Assembly (NCBI RefSeq): GCF_000745775.1
Contig: NZ_JQJY01000010.1
Coordinates: 1-64,000, forward strand
Direction of reading: 5' to 3'
DNA length: 64,000 bases
Origin: Flavobacterium sp. ASV13
Lineage (GTDB): Bacteria; Bacteroidota; Bacteroidia; Flavobacteriales; Flavobacteriaceae
Position numbers and translations under genes: made by a program. This document shows positions 1-9,769 of this stretch, piece by piece. The notes beneath the pieces were generated by a model. The model had not been told where the DNA came from and made no database searches. It saw only the letters and a list, made by a program, of their open reading frames with translations. Every line of letters begins with the position of its first letter. Positions within the stretch are counted from its first letter, which is position 1.

Positions 1-3000
1 ATTTGATGCTCCAGATCAGGATGCTCGCGTCCTGCTATAGGAGTACCTACTACAATATCATCTTGACCACTGTATTTATGCAAAAGCACTTTGACTCCTG
101 TCATAAGAGTCATAAACAAAGTGGATTGGTGTTTCTCTGAAAAACCTTTCAGTTTATCTAAAAACGACTTGGAGAATCCATGTGTTAAACTTGCTCCATT
201 ATAAGTTTGGACCGATGGCCGTTTTTTAAAACTAGGTAAGTCTAAAACAGGTAACTCTCCTGAGAATTGATTCAACCAAAAATCTTCTGATGATTTTAGT
301 TTTTCTTGTTGTAACTCATCATTAAGCCATACTGCATAGTCTTTATATTGAATTGTTGATTCAGCTAAATTGACTTGTTTTCCTTGCGTTAAAGCATTAT
401 ATGTTTGTATAATTTCAGCGATTAATAATTCCATTGACCATCCATCTCCAATTATATGGTGCATGGTTAAGAAAAGTAGGTGCTCATTCTCTCCTAATTT
501 AATCAGAGAGGTACGTAATAATGGTGCTTGTTCTAAAATAAAAGGCTCATTGCTTTTTTCCTGCAAATAATTGGCTACAACCTCTTCTTGATTTTCTACT
601 GCGCTAAAATCGATTTCTGAAATTCTAAAATTTACTTGTTCAATCGGTGTGATGTACTGAGAAATCAACTCCTCTTCATTTTTTTTGAAGTAAGTTCTTA
701 AAATCTCATGACCTAGAATTAATAATCTAAAAGAGTCCTCAAACCTATTTATATCTATAGCACCAATTAACCTAACAGCTCCTGGCATATTATAGACTAA
801 TGAACCATTTTCTAATTGACTTAATATCCACAATCTGCTTTGTGAAGCGGTTAATGGATAAGAGAGTGCTTCAGCTGCTTTGGGAATGCGTAAATATTCG
901 CTTTGTTTTAATTGTTTATTTAATGCTTTTATGGTTGGATTGGCAAAAAATATTTTAAAGGATATCGTTTTTCCTAATTGTTTAAAAATTTGATTGATAA
1001 CTTGAACTACTATCAGACTATGTCCTCCCAGTTCAAAGAAATTATCTGTAATCCCTATTTTTTGAACTCCTAATACTTCTTGCCATATTTCTACCATTTT
1101 TTGTTCAATGGCATTTCTTGGGGCTACATATTCTTTCTTAATGATGTCTTCTCCATTAATACTCTGCAAAGCCTTGCGATCTATCTTGCCATTAGGTGTT
1201 AATGGTAGTTCTTCTAAAACAACATAAAAGCTCGGCACCATATAATAAGGCAATCTCTCTTGCAAGAAACTGCGCAGGTCCGATTTATTGATCTCACTAC
1301 CAGATACCAAATAGGCAACCAGTATTTTCTCTTGGTTCATTTCTTTCGCCTCTACAGCTACTTGAATTAATTCCTTTGAATACTTCAAAATAAAAGTCTC
1401 AATCTCCCCCAACTCTATTCTGTAACCGCGAATCTTTACTTGATGGTCGTTTCTGCCTAAAAACTCAATATTACCGTCAGGTAACCATCTCCCGGAATCA
1501 CCCGATTTATATATATCCCCATATTTAGATGTGCATATAAATTTGTCCTTAGTAAATTTATCATTATCTAAATAACCTAGTCCTACCCCAATTCCTCCAA
1601 TGCATATTTCCCCTATAACACCTATAGGAACTTGGTTTGATTCTTTATCTAATATAAAAATCTTGGTATTCCTTATAGGTTTACCTATTGGAATTAAATC
1701 TATTTCATCTTTTTTAAGCTGATACTCTACGGAAACATCACTCGCCTCACTAGGCCCATAACTATTGAAAATATCTACATCATATTTCTTTAAGAAATCT
1801 CTAATCAATTCTAGTTTAATTGATTCCCCTCCAAGTATAACCTTTTTTAACGAAATAAGGTCTTCCTGATTCTCCTCTAATAAACTATAAAATAATGTAG
1901 GCGCGCAGTTAATAACTGTAATTTGTTGTTTTTTAATAATTTTTTTTGCACTTATTGGGTCAAAATCAGAATCTATATAGATCCTCGCACCAACAATAAG
2001 AGGTGCAAAATAATTTTTTTGAGTTAAATCAAAACTTAAATTACTAACAATACTTATTCTATCTCTTTCATTAATTTTCTCTGCATACCATTTTACAGTG
2101 TTTGTAAATCCCTTGTAGATATTTATCGCACCTTTTGGATTACCTGTAGATCCAGATGTATACATAAGATATACTATATCATCTAAATTTATTTTAATAT
2201 TTGGTTTTTCTTTCGATTCGCTAATAAGTACATTTCTAGTTTCATCTCTAAATCTGTTGTCAATTAATAATTTACTTTTTGAATCATTTAAAATATAATT
2301 GAATCTTTCTACAGGAAGAGAAGAATCAATTAATACATAACCATAGCCTGCCTTTAAAATTCCGAATAGTGAAATAATTAAAAACTCAGATTTTTCAATA
2401 CTTATACCAATGAAATCTCCTTTAGATAGATTACTAAATTTTAATAGATAATTCGCTAATTGATTTGCTTTCTCATTTAGTTCTTTGTAGGTCAATTGTA
2501 CTTCTTCAAAAACGACAGCGATATTATCTGGAGTTTTATCAACTTGCTCTTCAAATAAATCGATGATGGTTTTATCTTTAGGATAATCAACTTTGGTATC
2601 GTTAAAGTCTACTAATAATTGTTGTTTTTCCTTATCTGTTAGGTAATCTACATCTTGGATAAGTCTTTCAGGTTGTTCTAATGATTCTGTAAGAAGATTT
2701 TCTAAATGAAGAAACATTCTTTCTATCAAGTATTCATCATAAATATCTGTATTGTAATCAATTGTAAGATCCAACCCTTCTGCTTCAACGAAGGTGAAAC
2801 TAATATCAAGTTGGGATGTTTTATTCTTAAACTCGTAATTACTTACTTCAAGGTTAATGAGTTCTTCAGTATTAAGATTATTTAACTGCCCTTGGTTTTG
2901 CAATACCACCAAAATATCAAATAAAGCAGAACGACTGGTATCTCTTTTTAATTTCAATTTCCCTAATAATGCATCAAAAGGATAATTTTGATGGTCATAG

Positions 3001-6000
3001 GCACTTAATAAAGTCTCTTTTTGTATTGCTAGCAAATCTAAAAAGTTGCTTTCGTCTTTTAATTGAGTTCTTATCGCAAGCGTATTCAAATACAACCCCA
3101 TTTGATTCTCCAAATCAGGGTGTTCTCTTCCTGCTATTGGGGTTCCTATTATGATATCATTCTGACCAGTATATCTGTGTAACAAAGCATTTATGCCCGC
3201 CATTAAAGTCATAAATAAAGTAACATCGTACTCCTTTGAAAATGTCTTAAGCTTCTCTAAAAAAGCTATTGAAAATTTATGCTTTACATTATTTCCGTTA
3301 TACGTTTGTACTAACGGACGGGCTTTAAAACTTGGTAAATCTAATACCGGTATTTCTCCAGTAAACTGTTCTAGCCAATACTGTTCTGATACTTTATATT
3401 TTTCCTGTTGCAATTCTGAATTAAGCCAAACCGCATAATCTTTGTATTGAATGTTTAATTCTGGCAAATTGGATTGTTTTCCTTGCATTAGTGCATTGTA
3501 CGTTTTTACAACCTCTGCAATTAATAGCTCAATTGACCATCCATCGCCAATAATATGATGAAGTGATAAGAAAAATACATACTCGTCTTCTCTTAATTTG
3601 ATTAAAGAAGCCCTTATAAGCGGTGCGTGTTCTAAATCAAAAGATTGACTGTTTTTCTCTTGTAAATAATTAGCAATTTCTTCTTCCTGATTTTCAACTG
3701 AACTATAATCTTTCTCAATTATCTTAAAGTTTCCTTTCTCCGTAGGTGCTACATGTTGTTGAACTTCTCCCTCTTCATTTGTTTTAAAATAGGTTCTTAA
3801 AATTTCATGACGTTGAATTAATAATCTAAAGGATTCTTTAAACTTTTTGACATCGACAGTTCCAGTTAATTTAACAGTGGCTGGCATATTATAAGCCAAA
3901 GAAGATTCTTCTAACTGGCTCAATATCCACAACCTGTTTTGGGATGCCGTTAATGGATAAGAGAGTGCTTCCTGAGCTTTAGGTATTGCCAAATAATCAT
4001 TCTCCAGTAATTGTTTACTTAATTCCTCTATACTTGGACTTGTGAAAAATGCTTTAAAAGATACCGTTTTCCCTAATTGCTTGTAGGTTCTATTGATTAC
4101 TTGGGCAATAATTAAACTATGACCTCCTAACTCAAAGAAATTATCGGTTACGCCTATTTTGTCTATTCCTAATACTTCTTGCCATATTTCTACCATTTTT
4201 TGTTCAATGGCATTTCTTGGGGCTACATATTCTTTTTTAATGATATCTTCTCCAGTTACACTTGGAAGGGCTTTTCTGTCTATCTTGCCATTAGGTGTTA
4301 GAGGCAGACTTTCTATCTCTACATAAAAACCAGGCACCATATATTCAGGCAGCCTGTTTTGCAAATAAGTTCTAAGCTCTGATTTGTCAATCTCTGTTTT
4401 GGACACATAATAAGCCACCAAAGTTTTGTCCTGGTTGATTTCTTTAGCTTCCACTACAATCTGTTGTAGCTCCCCTGAATATTCAGATATGGCCGTTTCT
4501 ATCTCTCCTAGCTCTATACGATAACCTCTTATCTTGACTTGATGGTCGTTTCTGCCCAAAAATTCAATGTTGCCATCTGGCAGCCACCTGCCTAAATCAC
4601 CCGTATCATACATTCTTGTTCCTTTTATGAAAGGATTCGAAATGAATTTCTCTGCCGTGAGTTCTCGTTTGTTTAAGTAACCTCTGGCTACACCTGCTCC
4701 CGATACATACAGTTTTCCTGCAACCCCTATAGGCAATGGTTGCAATGACTCGTCTAATATGTAAACCTGTGTGTTGGAAATGGGACTGCCGATTGGAATG
4801 ATTGATTTATCAATATCATTTTTTGTCACCTTATAACATGATACACAAACAGCACACTCTGTAGGGCCATATGCATTATAATAATCAATTCCTGATTCTA
4901 AAACAGCTATTGCTTTAGTAGGATTAGCCGATTCACCAGCTGTAATAATACATCTTAACCCAGAAATATCTTTTTCGGACAATAACCCTAAATAACTTGG
5001 AGGAAAAGTAACTACTGATGCTTTTGTTTGTTTTAAAAAACCTATAAATTGATCTTTGTACTTTATTGTCTCCTCTGATGGAATACATAATGTAGCGCCA
5101 CTATACAAACTCATCATAATCTCAGATATAGATGCATCAAAAGCAACAGAGGCAAACCATACTACTTTATCACTTTCTGTAATTTCAAAAGATCTGATCT
5201 GGTCTAAAGACATATTTACATTACTCGTATGTTCGACCATCACCCCTTTAGGTTGCCCTGTAGAACCCGAAGTATAAATTACATAAGCTAAATCTTTAGA
5301 TGTAATACTTGCGTTTATATTGTCGTTACTATAGTCCTCTAAATTTACTAGATTAACACTTAATATATCGCAATTGTGATTTTTCAACACGGCATCATCT
5401 CCAATTAGCAATTTTAAGCCACTATCTTTTATTAAATAATCGATTCTTTTCTGAGGATAATTAGTGTCAATTGGCAGATAAACGGCACCTAACTTTAATA
5501 TTGCCAATAACGAAACAATTCCAACATCTGATTTAGGTAAAAAGACACCAATTATATCTCCCTTATTAATGGTATGTTTAGAAGAAATATAATTAGCTAG
5601 TTGATTGGCCTTTTCGTTTAATGCAACATAAGTTAATTCTACTTCTCCAGATACAACAGCAACATTATATGGAGTTTTCGCTACTTGTTCTTCAAAAAAA
5701 GTAACTATCGTTTTATCTTTTGGATAAGCTACATCGTTATCATTAAAATCAACTAATAATTGATGCTTTTCATTTTCAGATAGTAGTGGATATTCCGATA
5801 AATTTACTTCAATATTATTTTCTAAATTAATTATGAAGTCTTTAAAATGCTGAACTAAATAGTCAACGATTGTTTTTTTTACAAAACCTTCTAAATAAGA
5901 AACCTGAATTTCTATATCTTCCTTCTCGTTTATTTTTACATTAAACAAAACGCCATTAGATTCTAACTTAGAATTGGAGTTGATATTAATTCCATAATGA

Positions 6001-6422
6001 GACAATAAGCTAAAATCCTCAAAACCTGTCTTTTGAGCTACTATATCTTTATTAAAATCAGCATTATTTAATGTGTCTAAAATTTCTAATTTAACGGTTT
6101 GAAGATAGCCTTTAAAAGATAAATTTAAATCCGTTGAAAATGATAACGGCAAAGAATTTGATTGATTTTTAAAATTTGAAATGATAAATCCATCAAATTC
6201 GCTTACAAATCTTTTCAATAAAAAATTATATATAGCAATTATAACTGTATATTGGGCTACTGCATTATTATTCGTAAGTTTATTAAAATAATTTAATTCA
6301 TTATGATTAATACTAATACTTGAAACATTATTATTTTTATTTTTCAACCCAATATTTATATCTCTATGAAACAATTTATTTTTCCAATATTTAGAAATTA
6401 AATTTGAATTGTTTTGATTCAT
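1..6422 (-). CDS. Nonribosomal peptide synthetase, 3' end outside window
   Basis: Multimodular NRPS that assembles a peptide in the cytoplasm; 2,140 residues are visible and the frame is open at the left edge. Order (approximate residues): truncated condensation domain lacking the N-lobe (1-200); adenylation domain 1 (205-715, YTSGSTGQPKG near 381, NGKIDRKAL near 707); carrier domain 1 (LGGHSL near 761); condensation domain 2 (HHIIGDG near 955); adenylation domain 2 (1250-1750, YTSGSTGNPKG near 1419); carrier domain 2 (GGHSL near 1794); condensation domain 3 (HHIIGDG near 1987), cut by the edge. An in-frame stop lies three codons upstream of the ATG, so the missing first lobe is real. Reading the specificity positions by eye gives about D-A-S-T-I-A-A-V-C for A1 (resembles Tyr/Phe codes) and D-L-K-N-I-G-S-D-V for A2 (not recognised). 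Family call is certain; the product is unknown. Confidence 0.96.
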   Translation of the reverse strand, partial: MNQNNSNLISKYWKNKLFHRDINIGLKNKNNNVSSISINHNELNYFNKLTNNNAVAQYTVIIAIYNFLLKRFVSEFDGFIISNFKNQSNSLPLSFSTDLNLSFKGYLQTVKLEILDTLNNADFNKDIVAQKTGFEDFSLLSHYGININSNSKLESNGVLFNVKINEKEDIEIQVSYLEGFVKKTIVDYLVQHFKDFIINLENNIEVNLSEYPLLSENEKHQLLVDFNDNDVAYPKDKTIVTFFEEQVAKTPYNVAVVSGEVELTYVALNEKANQLANYISSKHTINKGDIIGVFLPKSDVGIVSLLAILKLGAVYLPIDTNYPQKRIDYLIKDSGLKLLIGDDAVLKNHNCDILSVNLVNLEDYSNDNINASITSKDLAYVIYTSGSTGQPKGVMVEHTSNVNMSLDQIRSFEITESDKVVWFASVAFDASISEIMMSLYSGATLCIPSEETIKYKDQFIGFLKQTKASVVTFPPSYLGLLSEKDISGLRCIITAGESANPTKAIAVLESGIDYYNAYGPTECAVCVSCYKVTKNDIDKSIIPIGSPISNTQVYILDESLQPLPIGVAGKLYVSGAGVARGYLNKRELTAEKFISNPFIKGTRMYDTGDLGRWLPDGNIEFLGRNDHQVKIRGYRIELGEIETAISEYSGELQQIVVEAKEINQDKTLVAYYVSKTEIDKSELRTYLQNRLPEYMVPGFYVEIESLPLTPNGKIDRKALPSVTGEDIIKKEYVAPRNAIEQKMVEIWQEVLGIDKIGVTDNFFELGGHSLIIAQVINRTYKQLGKTVSFKAFFTSPSIEELSKQLLENDYLAIPKAQEALSYPLTASQNRLWILSQLEESSLAYNMPATVKLTGTVDVKKFKESFRLLIQRHEILRTYFKTNEEGEVQQHVAPTEKGNFKIIEKDYSSVENQEEEIANYLQEKNSQSFDLEHAPLIRASLIKLREDEYVFFLSLHHIIGDGWSIELLIAEVVKTYNALMQGKQSNLPELNIQYKDYAVWLNSELQQEKYKVSEQYWLEQFTGEIPVLDLPSFKARPLVQTYNGNNVKHKFSIAFLEKLKTFSKEYDVTLFMTLMAGINALLHRYTGQNDIIIGTPIAGREHPDLENQMGLYLNTLAIRTQLKDESNFLDLLAIQKETLLSAYDHQNYPFDALLGKLKLKRDTSRSALFDILVVLQNQGQLNNLNTEELINLEVSNYEFKNKTSQLDISFTFVEAEGLDLTIDYNTDIYDEYLIERMFLHLENLLTESLEQPERLIQDVDYLTDKEKQQLLVDFNDTKVDYPKDKTIIDLFEEQVDKTPDNIAVVFEEVQLTYKELNEKANQLANYLLKFSNLSKGDFIGISIEKSEFLIISLFGILKAGYGYVLIDSSLPVERFNYILNDSKSKLLIDNRFRDETRNVLISESKEKPNIKINLDDIVYLMYTSGSTGNPKGAINIYKGFTNTVKWYAEKINERDRISIVSNLSFDLTQKNYFAPLIVGARIYIDSDFDPISAKKIIKKQQITVINCAPTLFYSLLEENQEDLISLKKVILGGESIKLELIRDFLKKYDVDIFNSYGPSEASDVSVEYQLKKDEIDLIPIGKPIRNTKIFILDKESNQVPIGVIGEICIGGIGVGLGYLDNDKFTKDKFICTSKYGDIYKSGDSGRWLPDGNIEFLGRNDHQVKIRGYRIELGEIETFILKYSKELIQVAVEAKEMNQEKILVAYLVSGSEINKSDLRSFLQERLPYYMVPSFYVVLEELPLTPNGKIDRKALQSINGEDIIKKEYVAPRNAIEQKMVEIWQEVLGVQKIGITDNFFELGGHSLIVVQVINQIFKQLGKTISFKIFFANPTIKALNKQLKQSEYLRIPKAAEALSYPLTASQSRLWILSQLENGSLVYNMPGAVRLIGAIDINRFEDSFRLLILGHEILRTYFKKNEEELISQYITPIEQVNFRISEIDFSAVENQEEVVANYLQEKSNEPFILEQAPLLRTSLIKLGENEHLLFLTMHHIIGDGWSMELLIAEIIQTYNALTQGKQVNLAESTIQYKDYAVWLNDELQQEKLKSSEDFWLNQFSGELPVLDLPSFKKRPSVQTYNGASLTHGFSKSFLDKLKGFSEKHQSTLFMTLMTGVKVLLHKYSGQDDIVVGTPIAGREHPDLEHQ

Positions 6423-6449
6423 TTTTTTTTAATTAAAAACTTATAAAAG

Positions 6450-6457
6450 CAAAAATA
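6450..6457 (-). promoter_or_regulatory. Candidate -7 element of the NRPS promoter
   Basis: The minus strand reads TATTTTTG, matching the Bacteroidota TAnnTTTG box, 28 bases before the NRPS start codon. No convincing -33 TTG is seen at the usual distance. Just upstream are two copies of ATTTAACAC followed by G/A and an A-run, at 6474 and 6497, spaced 23 bp. They could bind a regulator. Confidence 0.35.
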
Positions 6458-6614
6458 TATAATTAATTTAATCATTTAACACGAAAAAATTTATTTATTT
6501 AACACAAAATTAAATTTAATCATTTGATAATATAAATTCAAAAACTTATTCCTGATTTACAATTAATTATAAGAAAATTATGTTAATTATTTTAACTTTT
6601 TATTAACTAATTAA

Positions 6615-6746
6615 TTATCGTTTATCACATGATTTTCTATTAAAAGCAATCAAATCAACGATTTTTAGCATTCTTGAGCGCACTCGATTACCATATAAAT
6701 CTTCTAATTCTGATGTCGAAAGATTTGAGGTCATATTGTGGTTCAT
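6615..6746 (-). pseudogene. C-terminal remnant of a DnaC/IstB-like ATPase
   Basis: A 43-codon frame from ATG to stop translates with TSNLSTSELEDLYGNRVRSR followed by an LIAFNRKSCDKR tail. This resembles the extreme C-terminus of DnaC/IstB-type AAA+ proteins of phages and transposons: an S/T-N-L-S strand, a Y/F-G-x-R-V-x-S-R arginine-finger/sensor-2 helix and a basic end. Nothing of the Walker A or B part is present upstream. I read it as the relic of a mobile element. A real 43-residue gene is possible but unlikely. Confidence 0.5.
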
Positions 6747-7488
6747 GATTTATTTGGGGATGTGATAATTATATACTTCTATAGTAGTTTTATTTTATAA
6801 TTGTATTTTACGTTTGTAAATGGTTTTAACAATTGCATCAAAGATGTTTTGTCATATTTTTGCCGCACTGTTCTTTCTGTTGTTCTAGATTAAATACCCC
6901 CTTATAGGGGCTCTTAAATAGACGAGATGACTTTGTTGAGTAGTCTCAATTCATGATTATGAATGAATTCTTGGTCGCGAAGTTGAAGTAATAAATACTT
7001 CATTTTTATAAAAATTGAATAATGAAATAATCTTATAAATACGTTATTTTATTTCAGTGCTTGACTTTAATTTATACTATTCTTCGATGACTACATAGAT
7101 GGGCTATCATCTTTTGATGTAATAAGTCCGTTTCTTTATCACTCACTTTTCTAACAACTATGATTATAAATTTTTGTAAATTCTCACAAATATTAGGATA
7201 GTTTTTTAGTATCTTCACTTCGTTATCTAGTAATAAAATTCACAAATGATCGAACATTCATCAATGCAAATTACAAGATTAAAACTGAAAATTTAAACTT
7301 CCTTTTTTGTCTCAGCTTTATTAGATTGTACTCAAAAGCGTTCTCCCTCAAAAGATTAGAACATTATCTAAAAGCAATACTTATTTAAAGATTTATTAGA
7401 TAATTTTATTTGATGAAACTTTAAAAGTAATTTAATAACTCAAAAGAAAACATATAATAAATTTAATAATAAAATAATCTTTAAATAA

Positions 7489-8529
7489 ATGGATATAATA
7501 AAAAAATTTGCGTTCAATAGGCTAAGAGATATTTCAAAAATTGTACATTTCATAAAAAGAAAGAAATCAATTAAAAAACTAAAGAAAGTTAATTTTACAA
7601 ATGTTCCAGATAATAAAAATGAAATAAGACTATTTGCAATAATGCGAAATGAAGAGTTAAGACTCCCATATTTTTTTGAATATTACAAAAAAATTGGCGT
7701 CGATAGATTTTTCATAATAGATAATAATTCTTCGGATAATTCGGTATCTATTGCTTCAAAAAATGACAATGTTCATATATATTCAACTACAGATAATTTT
7801 AAAAATTTTTGGTTTTGGATGGAGTATTTACTGAAAAAATTTGGCTCTGACCAATGGTGTTTAGTTGTTGATATTGATGAACTGTTTGCATTTCCTTATT
7901 CGGAAAAATTAAAATTAGCAGATCTTATTAATTTTTTAGAGAAAGAAAAGAGTACCTCCATTAGAAGCTTTTTATTGGATATGTATTCCGAGAAGAGTAT
8001 TAAATCTACACATTATAATGCAGGAGATAATCCCATATTACAAATTCCGTTTTTTGATCGTAGTTATGAAACTGGTAATTTTAGATTTATAGATAAAAAA
8101 AGTTATTCTTTCTTTGACACTAAATCATTTACAGGAGGAATGCGTAAAAGAGTTTTTGGGGATATATCGATCCCACATGTTTTATCAAAAATTTCATTAT
8201 TCAAAAATCAAAAACAAACATATCTTACAGATGGCATGCATGCGATTAATAATTCACAAATAAGCAATATCCAAGGGGCAGTATTCCATACAAAGTTTCT
8301 ATTTGACTTTATAGATGAAGTTAACGAAGAAATTAAACGTGAACAACATTTTAGGAATGCCTTTTATTATAAACATTATGAAAAAGAAATTGCAAAGACA
8401 GAAGACATAAACCTATACTGCGAATCTTCAGTAAGGTACATTGATACAAACCAGCTAATAAATTTAGGAATCATGTCAACGACTGTCAGTTTCGATAACT
8501 ATGCCCAATTTTTAAATAAAGGAAAATAG
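7489..8529 (+). CDS. Glycosyltransferase family 2-like protein
   Basis: A 346-residue cytoplasmic glycosyltransferase of the Glyco_tranf_2_4 type, expected to move a sugar from a nucleotide donor to a surface glycan or lipid. After a basic N-terminal segment rich in lysine (residues 1-40), the GT-A fold starts near residue 46 with LFAIMRNEELRLPYF. It continues with an acidic donor-site segment FIIDNNSSDNS (about 82-92) and a DxD-type metal site VVDIDELF (about 124-131). There is no signal peptide or membrane helix. It stands alone between two gene-poor stretches, and its very AT-rich codons differ from those of later genes, which suggests acquired DNA. Family assignment is good; the acceptor is unknown. 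A tailoring role for the NRPS product cannot be excluded but nothing shows it. Confidence 0.8.
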   Translation: MDIIKKFAFNRLRDISKIVHFIKRKKSIKKLKKVNFTNVPDNKNEIRLFAIMRNEELRLPYFFEYYKKIGVDRFFIIDNNSSDNSVSIASKNDNVHIYSTTDNFKNFWFWMEYLLKKFGSDQWCLVVDIDELFAFPYSEKLKLADLINFLEKEKSTSIRSFLLDMYSEKSIKSTHYNAGDNPILQIPFFDRSYETGNFRFIDKKSYSFFDTKSFTGGMRKRVFGDISIPHVLSKISLFKNQKQTYLTDGMHAINNSQISNIQGAVFHTKFLFDFIDEVNEEIKREQHFRNAFYYKHYEKEIAKTEDINLYCESSVRYIDTNQLINLGIMSTTVSFDNYAQFLNKGK

Positions 8530-8811
8530 ACCTACATTACATTCTGTCACACCTGCAAAAAATATAGTGATTTTGCAACCTAAAATATTATACAGCCACC
8601 TGTAGTCGAGTTACCTCCAATTTTGCCACAAAAAGCTAAGGCTGTTTTAAGAAAAAGAGATTAACGGCTTGATTATTTGACGCTATAATTTAACGTTTAA
8701 AAGGAATAATACTGTCTAAATTTACAGTCATGAAAAAGACCAAAAAAAATACACGCTGGAGTTTAAGATTCTCTCTGTTTCGATGAGCATCTACAGAGGA
8801 AAATAGCAAGA

Positions 8812-8883
8812 CAAAACAAAAACAAGCAAACGAGTTAAATGTTAATTATAAATGATTTAACTCGTTTGCTTGTTTTTGTTTTG
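8812..8883 (+). terminator. Perfect 29-bp inverted repeat, probable terminator
   Basis: Two perfectly complementary 29-base arms (8812-8840 and 8855-8883) around a 14-base loop. The arms contain AAACGAGTTAAAT / ATTTAACTCGTTT and end in T-rich sequence. This is unusually long for a factor-independent terminator. It lies 280 bases after the glycosyltransferase stop. Confidence 0.7.
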
Positions 8884-8919
8884 GTTGCTTAGCAATGTTT
8901 TGATTAAATTTAGACCTTG

Positions 8920-8955
8920 TTTGTACTTCGAAAATGAAGTACAAAATTTTTTTTT
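8920..8955 (+). terminator. Second terminator-like hairpin
   Basis: Ten-base arms TTTGTACTTC / GAAGTACAAA (8920-8929 and 8936-8945) with a six-base loop, followed by a run of nine T. This is a textbook intrinsic terminator for plus-strand transcription, only 36 bases after the previous hairpin. Confidence 0.65.
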
Positions 8956-9769
8956 CTTGGCCAAATTATGGCACATAGAGGTACTAGAGTTCATACCTAA
9001 AAGTGAACACAGAAACACAATGTTTGATGGCAACGATAATTAAAATGTTTTATTTTTAATGCAAATTATTTCGCCCAAAGTTGATTCCACTCCCAGAAAT
9101 GTTTTTTTTTTAAGCGCACTAAATACATTTGAGGTACAATTAAGATACAATTTGAAGTAGTACAACTAGAGTCGTTAATCAAAAGAATTTTATAAAGTAG
9201 CCCTAAAAATTTTAGTACTCAAAGTTTTAAGGCAAAATCGTGGCACATGGCATTTTTACAAACAAGAATTCCAGCAAAATTACCCATACTGAGTTTAAGT
9301 TTTTATATATTCACTCTACTGATAATCAAGACAAAATCTTAATCAACCTAGATGAACGTCCACTCAAGAATTTAAGATCAGCTTAACATTGAAAGATATT
9401 GGCAAAAAAACAAGATTGTTAATAATTAATTATGTTAAAAAAAAGCAAAGTCATTTTTTATATTGTAGTATTTTTACTTAGATTTGAACCATGTTAATAT
9501 TTAACTATTATACTAACGATTACTAATTAAAATCGTTAAAATTCACACCGCTATAAACCAAAACCTCGAAAAAAAATTATGAATTTCATAAAACCAAGTC
9601 GTTATACTTCTGCAAACCTGTTTAAAAAAGGGCTATTTCAATTTCTATTATAGAATCTACAATCTATCTTCTTACTCAAAAACAAATTACATAACAAGTG
9701 CATTTATTTTCTATTTAAAAAAAATAGAATAGAACTATAATGCCTCTTTAAAAAAACCAAGACAAATTA

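Larger units (their letters stand above)
6423..7488. other. Gene-poor AT-rich spacer
   Basis: About 1.07 kb between the divergently oriented NRPS and glycosyltransferase genes. It holds the candidate NRPS promoter, a short decayed ATPase fragment (6615-6746, listed separately) and a 49-codon open stretch on the minus strand (7072-7218) with no recognisable family. The rest has frequent stops in all frames and looks like decayed DNA. Confidence 0.6.
8530..9769. other. Gene-poor spacer after the glycosyltransferase
   Basis: About 1.24 kb with no supported gene. It holds two tandem terminator-like hairpins (8812-8955). Stops are frequent in every frame. Short peptide-like stretches, for example around 9310-9385, are too broken to name. 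A TAGATTTG box at 9479-9486 resembles a -7 element but has no correctly spaced -33 box. The promoter of the receptor gene at 9770 should lie in the last 250 bases, but no clear match was found. Confidence 0.55.

Noticed and set aside
370..5277. Plus-strand open frames of 61-81 codons in the first 5.3 kb
   Set aside because: They are antisense to the continuous NRPS frame and show no protein family features.
7072..7218. 49-codon minus-strand open stretch upstream of the glycosyltransferase
   Set aside because: No family similarity seen and starts with GTG after a stop; may be decayed coding DNA but cannot be supported as a gene.
9479..9486. TAGATTTG as promoter of the receptor gene at 9770
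   Set aside because: The nearest TTG gives only a 13-base spacer, and the leader would be nearly 290 bases; not convincing.
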